The notes beneath the pieces were generated by a model. The model did not search any database and had not been told where the DNA came from. It saw only the letters and a list, made by a program, of their open reading frames with translations. The translations under genes were made by a program, and so were the position numbers. A stretch of DNA of 36,630 nt from Nocardioidaceae bacterium (GTDB lineage: Bacteria > Actinomycetota > Actinomycetes > Propionibacteriales > Nocardioidaceae): positions 1 to 36,630 of the forward strand of contig JAICRS010000002.1 of the NCBI GenBank assembly GCA_025966335.1, written 5' to 3'. The first letter of the stretch is position 1, and every line of letters starts with the position of its first letter. Below are positions 14,844 through 23,128 of the stretch, piece by piece.

Positions 14844-16721
14844 GTGCACGTGATTGCCACCGCCGGCCACGTCGACCACGGCAAGTCCACCCTGGTCCGG
14901 GCCTTGACCGGCACCGACCCGGACCGGCTCGAGGAGGAGCGGCGGCGCGGCCTCTCCATCCAGCTCGGCTACTGCTGGACCGGCCTGCCCGAGGTGGGTC
15001 AGGTGGCCTTCGTCGACGTGCCCGGCCACGAACGGTTCGTCGCCACCATGCTGTCCGGGATCGGCTCGGTCCCGGCGGTCCTGTTCGTCGTGGCGGCCGA
15101 CGACCCCTGGATGCCGCAGGCGGCCGAGCACCTTGCCGCCTTGGACGCGCTCGGGGTGTCCCGCGGCGTCCTGGCCGTCACCCGTTCCGATCTCGCGGAC
15201 CCCGCGCCCGCGCTGGCCCGGGCCCGCGCGGAGCTGGCCCGGACCTCGCTGCGCGACGCACCCGCGGTCGCCGTCAGCGGGCACACCGGAACCGGGCTCG
15301 AGGAGCTGCGCGGCCACCTCGTCGAGCTGGTCCGGTCGTTGCCGGCGCCCGATCCGGCGGCGGACGTGCGGCTGTGGCTGGACCGCTCGTTCCACGTCAA
15401 CGGCGCCGGCACCGTGGTGACCGGGACCTTACCGGCCGGACGGATCTCGGTGGGGGACACGCTCGAGGTCGGGGCCCCGGGGACGGGGGCGGTCCGGGTG
15501 CGGGGCGTCCAGGCCCTCGGCGAACCGGTCGAGTCGGCCGTCGGCGTGGCCCGGGTGGCGCTGAACCTGACCGGTCCGGGCGTCGAGTCCTTGGACCGCG
15601 ACGGTGTCCTGGTCGCGCCGGACGCGTGGCGGTTCACCGACGTGGTCGACGTGCGGCTTGCCGCCGGGGCCGGTCCGAGCGGCCCGGGTCGGCGTACGGC
15701 CGGGAATTCTGCACGTCTCAACGGCGAAAACTCCGCGCCTCAACGGGGAAAAGGGCGCGTCTCAACGGGAGTGCCGGGGGAGGGGTTGCTGCACATCGGC
15801 GCGACCGCGGTGGGTGTCCGGTGCCGGCCGCTGGACCGGGGACATGCCCGGCTCACCCTGGAACGGCCGCTGCCGCTGAGGATCGGGGACCGGGCGCTGC
15901 TGCGCGACCCGGGCAACCGCGCGGTGTGGGGGCTGACCGTGCTGGACCCGGCGCCCGCGCCGCTGCGAAGACGCGGAGCCGCCACGGCACTGGCCTGCGA
16001 CCTTGCCGGGCTCGACGGCACTCCGACGCTGGACCGCGAGCTCGCCCGGCGTGGACAGGTGCAGCTCTCGACGCTGTCCCGGCTCGGGGTGGACGTCCGC
16101 GACGCCGACCGCGCCGGCGTGGTCGCGGGGGACTGGCTGCTCAGCCCCGCGCACGCCGAGGAGCTGCGCGGGCGGTTGACCGAGCTGGTCACCGTGCACG
16201 ACCGCGAGCACCCGATGGAGCACGGGATCCCGGTGGCCGCCGTGGCCCAGAGCCTCGGCCTGCCGACCCGCGACCTCGTGGCTCCGCTGGTCTCCGGGCA
16301 GCTCCGAGTGGTCGACGGGCGGGTCACTGGCGGACGCGCCGCCGTACTCCCCGACGGGCTGGAACGGGCACTCGCCGCGCTGGAGGACGACCTGGCCGGC
16401 GCGCCGTTCGCCGCACCCCCTGCTGCCGGGCTGCGCGCGCTGCGCCTGGACACCCGCGCGGTCGCCGCGGCCGCGCGGGCCGGCCGGCTGCTGCGCGTGG
16501 CCGACGGCATCGTGCTGCTGCCCGGTGCCGACGAGCTCGCGGTGACCTGGCTCGAGGAGCTGCCGCAGCCGTTCACCACCAGCCAGGCCAGGGTCCGGCT
16601 CGGCACCAGCCGCCGGGTGGTGCTGCCGCTGCTGGACCACCTCGACCGGAGCGGGCGGACCCGCCGGCTGCCGGACGACCGGCGCACGCTGCTGCCGCGC
16701 ACGGAGGGTGTTGGCCGGTAG
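14844..16721 (+). CDS. selB: Selenocysteine-specific elongation factor
   Basis: A 625-residue SelB that delivers Sec-tRNA(Sec) to UGA codons marked by a SECIS element. The GTPase domain has G1 GHVDHGKS (residues 8-15), G3 DVPGHERF and a TRSD element replacing NKxD. EF-Tu-like domains II-III follow (FHVNGAGTVVTGTL), then C-terminal winged-helix repeats for mRNA binding (from about residue 380). Around residues 282-312 there is a low-complexity insert (RRTAGNSARLNGENSAPQRGKGR) encoded by three 22-bp repeats, which is not normal for the family. It does not break the frame and probably loops out of the beta-barrel region. GTG 14844 directly follows selA. The window shows no selenoprotein gene, so its targets lie elsewhere. 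Confidence 0.95.
   Translation: MHVIATAGHVDHGKSTLVRALTGTDPDRLEEERRRGLSIQLGYCWTGLPEVGQVAFVDVPGHERFVATMLSGIGSVPAVLFVVAADDPWMPQAAEHLAALDALGVSRGVLAVTRSDLADPAPALARARAELARTSLRDAPAVAVSGHTGTGLEELRGHLVELVRSLPAPDPAADVRLWLDRSFHVNGAGTVVTGTLPAGRISVGDTLEVGAPGTGAVRVRGVQALGEPVESAVGVARVALNLTGPGVESLDRDGVLVAPDAWRFTDVVDVRLAAGAGPSGPGRRTAGNSARLNGENSAPQRGKGRVSTGVPGEGLLHIGATAVGVRCRPLDRGHARLTLERPLPLRIGDRALLRDPGNRAVWGLTVLDPAPAPLRRRGAATALACDLAGLDGTPTLDRELARRGQVQLSTLSRLGVDVRDADRAGVVAGDWLLSPAHAEELRGRLTELVTVHDREHPMEHGIPVAAVAQSLGLPTRDLVAPLVSGQLRVVDGRVTGGRAAVLPDGLERALAALEDDLAGAPFAAPPAAGLRALRLDTRAVAAAARAGRLLRVADGIVLLPGADELAVTWLEELPQPFTTSQARVRLGTSRRVVLPLLDHLDRSGRTRRLPDDRRTLLPRTEGVGR
15711..15768 (+). repeat. Three copies of a 22-bp repeat inside selB
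   Basis: The 11-mer CGTCTCAACGG (the middle copy has CGCCTCAACGG) begins at 15714, 15736 and 15758, an exact 22-base period, and is followed by CGAAAA, GGAAAA or GAG. As 22 is not a multiple of 3, each copy is read in a different frame (RLNGE, PQRGK, VSTG). This points to a DNA-level repeat that entered the gene rather than a protein-level repeat. Confidence 0.85.
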
Positions 16722-16746
16722 CCTCCCGTCAGTGGACGAGACACTG

Positions 16747-17784
16747 ATGGACCGGGTACGGCGTGCCGTCGAGGGGCTCACGCCCGGATACTTCGCGCTG
16801 GTGATGGCCAGCGGGATCATCTCGGTCGGCATGGAGCTGCGCGGCTTCAACCTCGTCTCCGACCTGCTCTTCGCCGTGTGCGCGGCGGCGTTCGTGATCC
16901 TGCTGCCGCTGACGCTGTGGCGGTTCCTCGCCTACCGGCACGCGGTGGTCGGCGACTTCACCGACCCCCGCCGCGGCTTCGGCTTCTTCACCTTCGTCGC
17001 CGGGACGAACGTGCTCGGCGTCCGGCTCAGCCTCGACGGCGCCTACACCGCGACCGCGGTGCTCCTCGCGCTGTCGGGGCTGACCTGGTTCGTGCTCGGG
17101 TACGTCGTGCCGTGGACCGCTGTGCTGGGTCGCGAGGAGCGCCCCGTGGTCGCCGCCGCCAACGGCAGCTGGTTCATCTGGGTCGTGGCCAGCCAGTCGG
17201 TCGCCACCGCCGCGGCGACCCTGGAACCGGTCTACGACACGGGGCGGCGCGAGCTCGCGCTGCTCGCGGTCACCTCCTGGTCGGTGGGGGTGTTCCTCTA
17301 CGTCGCGGCCGCGATCTTCGTGTCCCTGAGGCTGATGCTCTACGACCTGACACCGGAGGAGCTGAGCCCGCCGTACTGGGTGTCGATGGGTGCACTCGCG
17401 ATCACCGTGCTCGCCGGCGCCCGGATCGTCGAGATGGCCGACGCCCCGATGGTCGACGCCACCCGGGACCTGATCGCCGGTCTGGCGGTGATGTTCTGGG
17501 CGTGCGCGACCTGGTTGATCCCCGTGCTGTTCGCGGTCGGCTGGTGGCGGCACGTGAGCCGGCGGGTGCCGCTGATCTACGAGGCGACGTTGTGGAGCAT
17601 CATCTTCCCGCTCGGGATGTACGCGGTGGCGGGGATCTACCTCGGCGAGGCGAACGCGTTGCCGCTCGTCGAGATCATCGGAAGCGCCGAGCTGTGGGTG
17701 GCGTTCACCGCCTGGGTGCTGGTGTTCGTCGCGATGGCGGTGCACGTGTTCCGCACCGTGCTGCGGTCCGCACCGGCGCAGTAG
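16747..17784 (+). CDS. TDT-family (tellurite resistance/C4-dicarboxylate) transporter-like membrane protein
   Basis: About 345 residues with roughly ten hydrophobic helices. The opening LTPGYFALVMASGIISVGMELRGF matches the TDT/SLAC1 group signature (P-x-y-F-x-x-VMatGI). The group includes TehA and Mae1 and contains anion or dicarboxylate transporters and channels. The conserved mid-helix phenylalanine of SLAC1 channels cannot be assigned reliably by eye. Either ATG 16747 (preceded by GGACGAGA) or GTG 16732 is the start. It follows selB by 25 bases and could be on the same transcript, but has no known role in selenium use. Selenite/tellurite handling is only a suggestion. Confidence 0.83.
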   Translation: MDRVRRAVEGLTPGYFALVMASGIISVGMELRGFNLVSDLLFAVCAAAFVILLPLTLWRFLAYRHAVVGDFTDPRRGFGFFTFVAGTNVLGVRLSLDGAYTATAVLLALSGLTWFVLGYVVPWTAVLGREERPVVAAANGSWFIWVVASQSVATAAATLEPVYDTGRRELALLAVTSWSVGVFLYVAAAIFVSLRLMLYDLTPEELSPPYWVSMGALAITVLAGARIVEMADAPMVDATRDLIAGLAVMFWACATWLIPVLFAVGWWRHVSRRVPLIYEATLWSIIFPLGMYAVAGIYLGEANALPLVEIIGSAELWVAFTAWVLVFVAMAVHVFRTVLRSAPAQ

Positions 17785-17831
17785 CCCCGGGGATGGCCTC
17801 GCGGTCCCGTCGTGCTCCCGGCGCAGTTCGC

Positions 17832-17884
17832 GCCCTGTGTGCGTAACGCAGGGCCTGGACCGGGTCGTCCCGCCCGGACGGGAC
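17832..17884 (+). terminator. Two GC-rich hairpins downstream of the TDT transporter gene
   Basis: GCCCTG-N11-CAGGGC (17832-17854) and GTCCCG-N6-CGGGAC (17867-17884) lie 48-100 bases after the transporter stop. There is no T-run, as is usual in high-GC actinobacteria. The rest of the 265-base gap before the exporter gene is locally AT-richer (about 17900-18000) and probably holds a promoter; I cannot place its boxes with confidence. Confidence 0.45.
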
Positions 17885-18050
17885 CGCGTGCCGTGGTTCG
17901 GTTTCAACCTACCCCGGAGGCTTTGTTTCCGCCTCTGTTGATTTCTCAACGATGGGTTACTTCGGACCGAAATGGCTATGAGCGTCCGTAAATGGTTTTC
18001 GGGTGCCCGCGACGTGACCGGTTGGTCCCCGCTCGGGGGGACTCGACACA

Positions 18051-19373
18051 ATGGGCCGGGTGAGTGAGACCCGGGAGATCTACAAGACCCTCGACCTGGC
18101 CCTGAGGGTCGGTGAGGTGCTGCTGTCGTCAGGCGCGGGGGCCGCCGACGTGGCGGCGACGATGCTCTCGGTCGCGCGCGCCACCGGCCTGCGCGGGGTC
18201 GACGTCGACGTGACGTTCACGGCGCTGTCGATGAGCCACCAACCGAGCTACGACGAGCCGGCGATGATCCAGACCCGCAACGTCAAGCAGCGCGACATCG
18301 ACTACGAGGACCTCACCAACGTCGACATCATCATCACCGAGCTGATCCGCGGCGACATCGACCGGGACCAGGCCCGCAGCAGGCTCGCGCAGATCGTGTC
18401 CTCCGGCCACCGGCTGCCCCGGTGGGCCTCCACCCTCGGCTGGGGCTACATGGGGATGGGCGTGGGCCTGCTGGTCGGCGGCGACTGGATCGTGGTGCTG
18501 ATCGCGTTCGCCGCGGCGATCGGGATCGTCCTGCTCCAGCGGTGGATGTCGCTCCGCCGGCTGCCCTCGTTCTACCAGCAGGTCGCCGGCGGGCTGCTCG
18601 CCACGCTGCTGGCCACGGGAGTGGCCGCCACCGAGGTGCCGGTCGACCCCTCTCTGGCGGTCACCGCCTCCATCATCATGCTGCTGGCCGGCATCGGGTT
18701 CATGGGCGCGGTGCAGGACGCGCTCACCGGCTACTACATCACCGCCGGCGCCCGGCTGCTCGAGGTGATGCTGGCGACCGCCGGGATCATCGCGGGGGTC
18801 AGCGGCGGGCTGACGGTCGCCCAGATGATGGACGTGCCGATCGCCCTGGACCCGGGCGCCGCCGGCTTCTCGGACCTGCCGCTGGTCACCTTCGGCGCGG
18901 CGCTGTGCGCGGGTGCGTTCGCGTTCGCGTCGTACGCCCCCTACCGCAGCCTGCTCCCGATCGCGCTGATCGGCGGACTGGGCCAGGTGGTCTCCTACCT
19001 GATGGACGTGCAGGGGTTCGGCCGGGCCTGGTCGGCGGCGCTGGCCGCGATCGCGATCGGCGTGGTGAGCTACGCGGTCGCCGGCCGGGTCCGGGTGCCG
19101 CCGCTGGTGGTCGTCGTCTCCGCGATCGTTCCGCTGCTGCCCGGCCTGTCGATCTACCGTGCGCTCTCGGAGATGGCCGCCGGCGACACCGCCGGCATCC
19201 TGTCGATGGCGACGGCCGCGGCGATCGCGATCGCGCTCGCCTCCGGTGTGATCCTCGGGGAGTACATCGCGCAGCCGTTGAAGCGGGAGGTGCGGCGCCT
19301 CGAGGACCGGCTGTCCGGACCGCGACTGGTCGGGCCGCTGCGCGCCCGCGCGGTGAAGCGGGCAAAGGTGTGA
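18051..19373 (+). CDS. ThrE-type threonine/serine exporter family protein
   Basis: A 440-residue membrane protein with the two-part ThrE layout. The soluble/N-terminal DUF1212 segment is LRVGEVLLSSGAGAADVAATMLSVARATGL, then VDVDVTFTALSMSHQPSYDEPAMIQTRNV and the ARSRLAQIVSSGHRLPRW linker. About ten transmembrane helices follow, ending near ILGEYIAQPLKREVRRLEDR. ThrE in Corynebacterium exports threonine and serine using the proton motive force; this protein is likely an amino-acid exporter of the same kind. ATG 18051 has a G-run (GGGGGGA) upstream; GTG 18060 is an alternative. The basic C-terminal tail lies in the cytoplasm. Confidence 0.88.
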   Translation: MGRVSETREIYKTLDLALRVGEVLLSSGAGAADVAATMLSVARATGLRGVDVDVTFTALSMSHQPSYDEPAMIQTRNVKQRDIDYEDLTNVDIIITELIRGDIDRDQARSRLAQIVSSGHRLPRWASTLGWGYMGMGVGLLVGGDWIVVLIAFAAAIGIVLLQRWMSLRRLPSFYQQVAGGLLATLLATGVAATEVPVDPSLAVTASIIMLLAGIGFMGAVQDALTGYYITAGARLLEVMLATAGIIAGVSGGLTVAQMMDVPIALDPGAAGFSDLPLVTFGAALCAGAFAFASYAPYRSLLPIALIGGLGQVVSYLMDVQGFGRAWSAALAAIAIGVVSYAVAGRVRVPPLVVVVSAIVPLLPGLSIYRALSEMAAGDTAGILSMATAAAIAIALASGVILGEYIAQPLKREVRRLEDRLSGPRLVGPLRARAVKRAKV

Positions 19374-19386
19374 CCCGCTCGTCCGC

Positions 19387-19911
19387 TCAGGGGATGTGAC
19401 GCAGCGGCCACTGCTCGCCGGTGCCGCTGTCGATCAGGGCGGCCCGTTCCACCGTGCCGACCAGCGGCAGCACGTCGTACACGGCCGACGCGAGCTGGGG
19501 GAGCTGCTCGAGCTTGATCCGCGGCGCGATCGTGCAGTGCGGCACCCACACGCCGGGTCGGTAGTGCTGGTGCAGGTCCGCGCCGGTCGACTCGACCGCC
19601 TCGACGACGCGTTCCTGCCGGGCGGCGATGTCGCTGGTCACCGCGGGCACCAGCCAGGACCGGCTGCGCCGGAACATCCCGAGCGCGTCGAAGTGCAGGT
19701 TCATCGGGCCCTCGTCGGGCAGCAGGTCGGTCGCCTCCATTACCGCGGCCACGTCGAACGTGCGCAGCACCGCGTAGGACAGGTGCGGCACGTGCCGGCC
19801 GTGGGTGTGGCTGAGCAGGGTGGGCACACCGGTGTCCTCCAGCCGCCGCCAGATCTCCCGGATGGCGTGCTCGGTGCGGGCGTCGAAAAGCAGGCAGACC
19901 GCGAGCGCCAT
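19387..19911 (-). CDS. 2'-5' RNA ligase superfamily protein (2H phosphoesterase)
   Basis: A 174-residue protein with the two H-x-T/S catalytic motifs of the 2H phosphoesterase fold, HLSYAVL at about residue 43 and HCTIAP at about residue 124, set in two pseudo-symmetric halves. Family members open or close 2',3'-cyclic or 2'-5' phosphodiester bonds in RNA or small nucleotides; the substrate here is unknown. It is the last gene of a minus-strand set with acylphosphatase and the DUF402 gene, 7 bases after the acylphosphatase stop, and ends convergently 13 bases from the exporter gene. Confidence 0.84.
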   Translation of the reverse strand: MALAVCLLFDARTEHAIREIWRRLEDTGVPTLLSHTHGRHVPHLSYAVLRTFDVAAVMEATDLLPDEGPMNLHFDALGMFRRSRSWLVPAVTSDIAARQERVVEAVESTGADLHQHYRPGVWVPHCTIAPRIKLEQLPQLASAVYDVLPLVGTVERAALIDSGTGEQWPLRHIP

Positions 19912-19918
19912 CGGCGGG

Positions 19919-20203
19919 TCAGCCGCGGACCCGGAACTCGGACGTGCCCTGGTCCTCGGTCCCGGTGACGTCGACCCGTTCCACCACGGCCCGCGTCGGT
20001 CCGTCGTGTGCCCACTTCAGCAGCGTCTCGACGGCGTCGGACGGCCCTTCGAACAGCGCGCGCACCGTGCCGTCCGGCGCGTTCTCGATCCATCCGGTCA
20101 CGCCGTAGTGCTCGGCCTCGCGCCGGCAGCCGTCGCGGAAGAAGACACCCTGGACCTGGCCGTGCACGGTCACCAGGCGGGAAACGCGGTTCATGTCGGT
20201 CAC
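19919..20203 (-). CDS. acyP: Acylphosphatase
   Basis: About 94 residues, the normal length for acylphosphatase, which hydrolyses acyl phosphates such as acetyl phosphate. The signature GQVQGVFFRDGCRREAEHYGVTGWIENAPDGTV contains the catalytic Arg (FFRD) and Asn (WIENAPDG). GTG 20203 overlaps the TGA of the upstream DUF402 gene as GTGA, implying translational coupling; ATG 20194 would give 91 residues. It probably works in the cytosol as a housekeeping enzyme. Confidence 0.9.
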   Translation of the reverse strand: MTDMNRVSRLVTVHGQVQGVFFRDGCRREAEHYGVTGWIENAPDGTVRALFEGPSDAVETLLKWAHDGPTRAVVERVDVTGTEDQGTSEFRVRG

Positions 20204-20730
20204 GGTGTCATCATGGCGGCTTCGAGCTGCTCGAGCCAATGCGCCCCGGTGCGTCCGTCGTACGGCGGGGTCCGGTTCTCCACCGCCAGCCGCACCTCGT
20301 CGCACGACGCCAGCGCCGTCTGGATCACCTGACCGGGGTAGCCGAAGCGGACCCGGTGGTCGGCGAACTCGTCCTCGTCATCGACCCACACCCGACCGGT
20401 GCGGCCGCGGACCACGTCGAGGTCGAGGTCGACCAGGTGCACCGTCCCGTCCGCCCAGGCCGGCGGTGTGGTGATGTCGACGTAGACCTCCACCCACCCG
20501 CTCGGCGGCGGGCTGGTCGGCTGGTAGAAGCTGGCGGCGAACGCCTTGTGCTCGGGCACCAGCACCACGAAAGCAACCTCGAGGGAGAAGGCGACGCCCG
20601 GCCGCGACATCGGCGTCCCGGCCGGAACGCCGAGCCAGACACCGTGCTCGTCCGAGCCGAGCCGCAGCGCGTCGTACTCGTAGTGCGGGCGGCCGCCCCA
20701 CTTGCTGAACACCACGCGTACGCCATCCAC
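20200..20730 (-). CDS. DUF402-domain protein
   Basis: A 176-residue protein of the DUF402 family. Diagnostic segments are KWGGRPHYEYDALRLGSDEHGVWLGVPAG, WVEVYVDITTPPAWADGTVHLVDLDLDVVRG and WVDDEDEFADHRVRFGYP, where the row of acidic residues forms the metal site seen in nucleoside di/triphosphatases of this fold. It is likely a metal-dependent phosphatase on a nucleotide-like substrate. It leads the operon DUF402, acylphosphatase, 2'-5' ligase, and starts 37 bases from the divergent hypothetical gene. Confidence 0.85.
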   Translation of the reverse strand: MDGVRVVFSKWGGRPHYEYDALRLGSDEHGVWLGVPAGTPMSRPGVAFSLEVAFVVLVPEHKAFAASFYQPTSPPPSGWVEVYVDITTPPAWADGTVHLVDLDLDVVRGRTGRVWVDDEDEFADHRVRFGYPGQVIQTALASCDEVRLAVENRTPPYDGRTGAHWLEQLEAAMMTP

Positions 20731-20767
20731 CCGCGCAGTCTAGGGACCCCGCCGACACAATGGACGG

Positions 20768-22072
20768 ATGGACGAGATCGAGCGCGCGCTGGACACACTC
20801 GACGAGGAGACCGCGACCACGGCGCGTCCGGTCGTCGAGTCGCTGCTGGGCCACGACGACACGCGGGTGCCGCTGGCCACGCTGACCCAGTCCGACGTGC
20901 AGCACTTCCTGTGGCAGACCCTCCCGACGCGCTGGATGACCGAGGACCGCGAACACCACGAGATCGCCTGGGCTCTGGGGGATTTCCTCCAGGCCGCCGG
21001 CCTCGACCGGTACGCCGAGATCTGCCGCGACCCGCGCACCCACACGATCCTGTCCGCGTGGCACGAGGAGCCCGAGAAGGGCGCGGCCGCGGCGTACGCC
21101 GCCGCACAGGACTCCGGGCTGGTGCCGCCGGACACCGACGCACTCGCCTTCGGCGAGGTGATGGGCGGTGACGAGGCGCGGATCCACGCCGACGTCACCC
21201 GGCTCCTCGAGCGGTCGATCGGCGAGGGCACCCTCGACCCGTCCGCTCGCGGCTTCCGGGCCCGGGTCGGCCGGCTCGTCGAATCGCACCTGACCGCACC
21301 GAGCACGTCGTACGGCGGGCGCAGTCCGGTGGCGGTCGTGCACGAGGAACGGATGGGCATGTGGGTGCACCAGCTGGCGCGCGGCCGGCAGCGGCCGTGG
21401 ACCTCCGTCGTGCCGCTGGTCGTCGACCCCGTGCCGCTGCCCGAGGGCGTGGAGCTGTCCGTGGCGCCGGCGGTCGCGGTGCTCGAGGCGGTCGGCGAGG
21501 GGGTCACGCTGACCAGCGCCGGCTACCTGCCCGCGAAGCTGGCCGTCGCCCTCGACGACCGGTTCGGCTGGAGCGACCAGATGCTCGGGGCCCGGCCACG
21601 CAGCGAGAGCGACCTGCCGCGGCTGATGTTCCTCGACGAGCACCTGCGCGACACGCGACTACTGACCCGGCGGGCGAAACGGCTGACCGTCTCGGCGGAG
21701 GGCAGACGGTGCCTGGCCGACCCGGCCCGGCTGTGGTCGGTGCTGACCACGGCCGCTCCGCGGCAGAAGGGGTTCGAGGCCGACGCGCTCGCGGTCGGGG
21801 CCGCGGTGCTGCTGACCAGCGAGTCGGTGGGCCGCGAGGAGCTCGACGGCGAGGTCGCCGCGGTGCTGGCCAACAAGTGGCGGGCCGCGGACGGGACGAC
21901 TGTCACCGCCGAGGACGTGTCCGCGATCGGCGTCGAGTGGTACCGGCGCGGCCGCTCGCTGGGCTGGTGGGAGGAGGGCCGTCGCTGGTCCCGGCTCGAG
22001 CTGACACCGGTCGGCCAGGCCGCCGCGGCCAACCTGTTCCGCTCCGTCGCCACCCGGCCGATGCAGCGGTAG
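20768..22072 (+). CDS. Hypothetical protein, unrecognised
   Basis: A 434-residue soluble protein, acidic at the N-terminus and rich in Ala, Arg and Glu. No catalytic motif, signal peptide or membrane helix is visible. Two stretches could be winged-helix-like: VTLTSAGYLPAKLAVALDDRF near the middle, followed by RAKRLTVSAEGRRCLADP. This resembles proteins in which a helix-turn-helix-like fold reads 'LTxxGxLP...LT.kGr.ll.dP', as in some plasmid pRiA4b ORF-3-type and related actinobacterial proteins. I would not name a function. The ATG at 20768 gives no strong ribosome site. A strong bidirectional terminator follows. Confidence 0.75.
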   Translation: MDEIERALDTLDEETATTARPVVESLLGHDDTRVPLATLTQSDVQHFLWQTLPTRWMTEDREHHEIAWALGDFLQAAGLDRYAEICRDPRTHTILSAWHEEPEKGAAAAYAAAQDSGLVPPDTDALAFGEVMGGDEARIHADVTRLLERSIGEGTLDPSARGFRARVGRLVESHLTAPSTSYGGRSPVAVVHEERMGMWVHQLARGRQRPWTSVVPLVVDPVPLPEGVELSVAPAVAVLEAVGEGVTLTSAGYLPAKLAVALDDRFGWSDQMLGARPRSESDLPRLMFLDEHLRDTRLLTRRAKRLTVSAEGRRCLADPARLWSVLTTAAPRQKGFEADALAVGAAVLLTSESVGREELDGEVAAVLANKWRAADGTTVTAEDVSAIGVEWYRRGRSLGWWEEGRRWSRLELTPVGQAAAANLFRSVATRPMQR

Positions 22073-22082
22073 GTCCTGAATG

Positions 22083-22118
22083 CACGGACGCCGCCCTGTG
22101 AACAGGGCGGCGTCCGTG
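22083..22118. terminator. Strong bidirectional terminator hairpin
   Basis: A 17-bp perfect stem (arms CACGGACGCCGCCCTGT and its complement) with a minimal loop lies between the convergent stops at 22072 and 22134. Its symmetry and place suggest it ends transcription from both sides. Confidence 0.85.
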
Positions 22119-22133
22119 GTTCCTCGTGTGCGA

Positions 22134-22715
22134 CTACATCCGCTGCTGGGTGTCGTCCTTGACGTGCTGCGCCGAGGACTGACCCTCGGACTGCACGTTG
22201 TGGGCCGACTCCTGGGCGCTGGACTTGACCTGCTGCGCTGCCTGTCCGGCCTGTTCCTTGAGGTCCTGGCCCATCTGCTGCCCGGCCGCCTTCGCCTCGT
22301 CCATCACGGGCTGGCCGTGCTCCTTGGCCTGGTCGACCAGGTGCTGCGCGGCCTGTGCCTCGGCCCGGCTGGCCGGGAACAACGACGAGATCAGCACGCC
22401 GGTGCCGAAGGCGATCAGGCCTGCGGCGAGCGGGTTGCCCTCGGTCTTCTGCCCCACGGCGCCGACTGCCTGGTGCGCCGTGCCGGACACGGAGTCCGCG
22501 GCGCTGCTGCCGGAGGCGGAGGCACTGTGCTTCGCGTCGTGCGCGGAGCCCATCACCTTCTCCTTCATGGAGTGCAGCTTGTTCCGGGTCGCCTGCTTGC
22601 GACGCTCGATGACCTGGTGCGGGCTGACCCGCTCGTGCAACGCGTCGAGGTCGCGCGACAGGTCACGTCGGGTGTGCTCGATGTCGGTGGTCAGCTCTTC
22701 TGTGCTTTGGCCCAT
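22134..22715 (-). CDS. DUF3618-domain protein with Ala/Gln-rich C-terminus
   Basis: A 193-residue protein. The N-terminus TEELTTDIEHTRRDLSRDLDALHERVSP is a typical DUF3618 segment, followed by a basic RRKQATRNKLHSMKEKVMG. One membrane-like stretch follows (NPLAAGLIAFGTGVLISSLFPAS). The rest is a long Ala/Gln/Ser/Lys heptad-like helix (QAAQHLVDQAKEHG...QQVKSSAQESAH), probably a coiled coil. It is the last gene of a three-gene operon, and its start overlaps the holin-like gene by 25 bases. The function is unknown; similar sets are often stress-linked membrane proteins in actinobacteria. Confidence 0.85.
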   Translation of the reverse strand: MGQSTEELTTDIEHTRRDLSRDLDALHERVSPHQVIERRKQATRNKLHSMKEKVMGSAHDAKHSASASGSSAADSVSGTAHQAVGAVGQKTEGNPLAAGLIAFGTGVLISSLFPASRAEAQAAQHLVDQAKEHGQPVMDEAKAAGQQMGQDLKEQAGQAAQQVKSSAQESAHNVQSEGQSSAQHVKDDTQQRM

Positions 22716-23128
22716 TGGACATCCTCCTTCAGGGTCCGCTGTGTGGTCTCCAGCTTCGGGTCGACCTGCTTGAGCTCCTTGCGGCCGCGAGCGGCGAGCA
22801 CCGCGGCGATGATGCCCCAGACCGCGGTCATGATCAGCGCGGCCAGCTCGAGCGGCATCCAGTTGTCGAGCAGGAACACGAGCGTGAAGGTGAGGAAAAG
22901 CAGTGCCATGTGGCCTGCGACGCCGGCTCCACCCAGCATCCCGGCGCCCTTGCCGGCCTTGGTGGCCTCCTGCTTCATCTCCACCTTCGCCAGGTCCATC
23001 TCCTGACGGACCAGGGCGCTCACGTCCTTGGCGATGTCGCCAACGATGTCTCCCATCGACCTGCCATCGGCCGTGGTGTGCGTGGTCGGCGTGCCGCCGG
23101 TTCCGGTCGGTGCGTTGTAGGTGGTCAC
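22691..23128 (-). CDS. Holin-like membrane protein (actinobacterial holin-X / DUF1469 type)
   Basis: A 145-residue protein with the family layout: an amphipathic helix DIVGDIAKDVSALVRQEMDLAKVEMKQEATKAGKGAG, then two transmembrane helices (MALLFLTFTLVFLLDNW, ALIMTAVWGIIAAVLAARGRK) and a charged C-terminal tail (LKQVDPKLETTQRTLKEDV). Despite the name, chromosomal copies are not phage lysis genes; they appear to be small envelope proteins. The GTG at 23128 overlaps the stop of the upstream gene as GTGA, so the two are translationally coupled. Confidence 0.85.
   Translation of the reverse strand: MTTYNAPTGTGGTPTTHTTADGRSMGDIVGDIAKDVSALVRQEMDLAKVEMKQEATKAGKGAGMLGGAGVAGHMALLFLTFTLVFLLDNWMPLELAALIMTAVWGIIAAVLAARGRKELKQVDPKLETTQRTLKEDVQWAKAQKS

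Noticed and set aside
22691..23128. Prophage remnant, because of the holin-like gene
   Set aside because: No other phage genes are nearby; this holin-like family is a common chromosomal envelope protein in actinobacteria.
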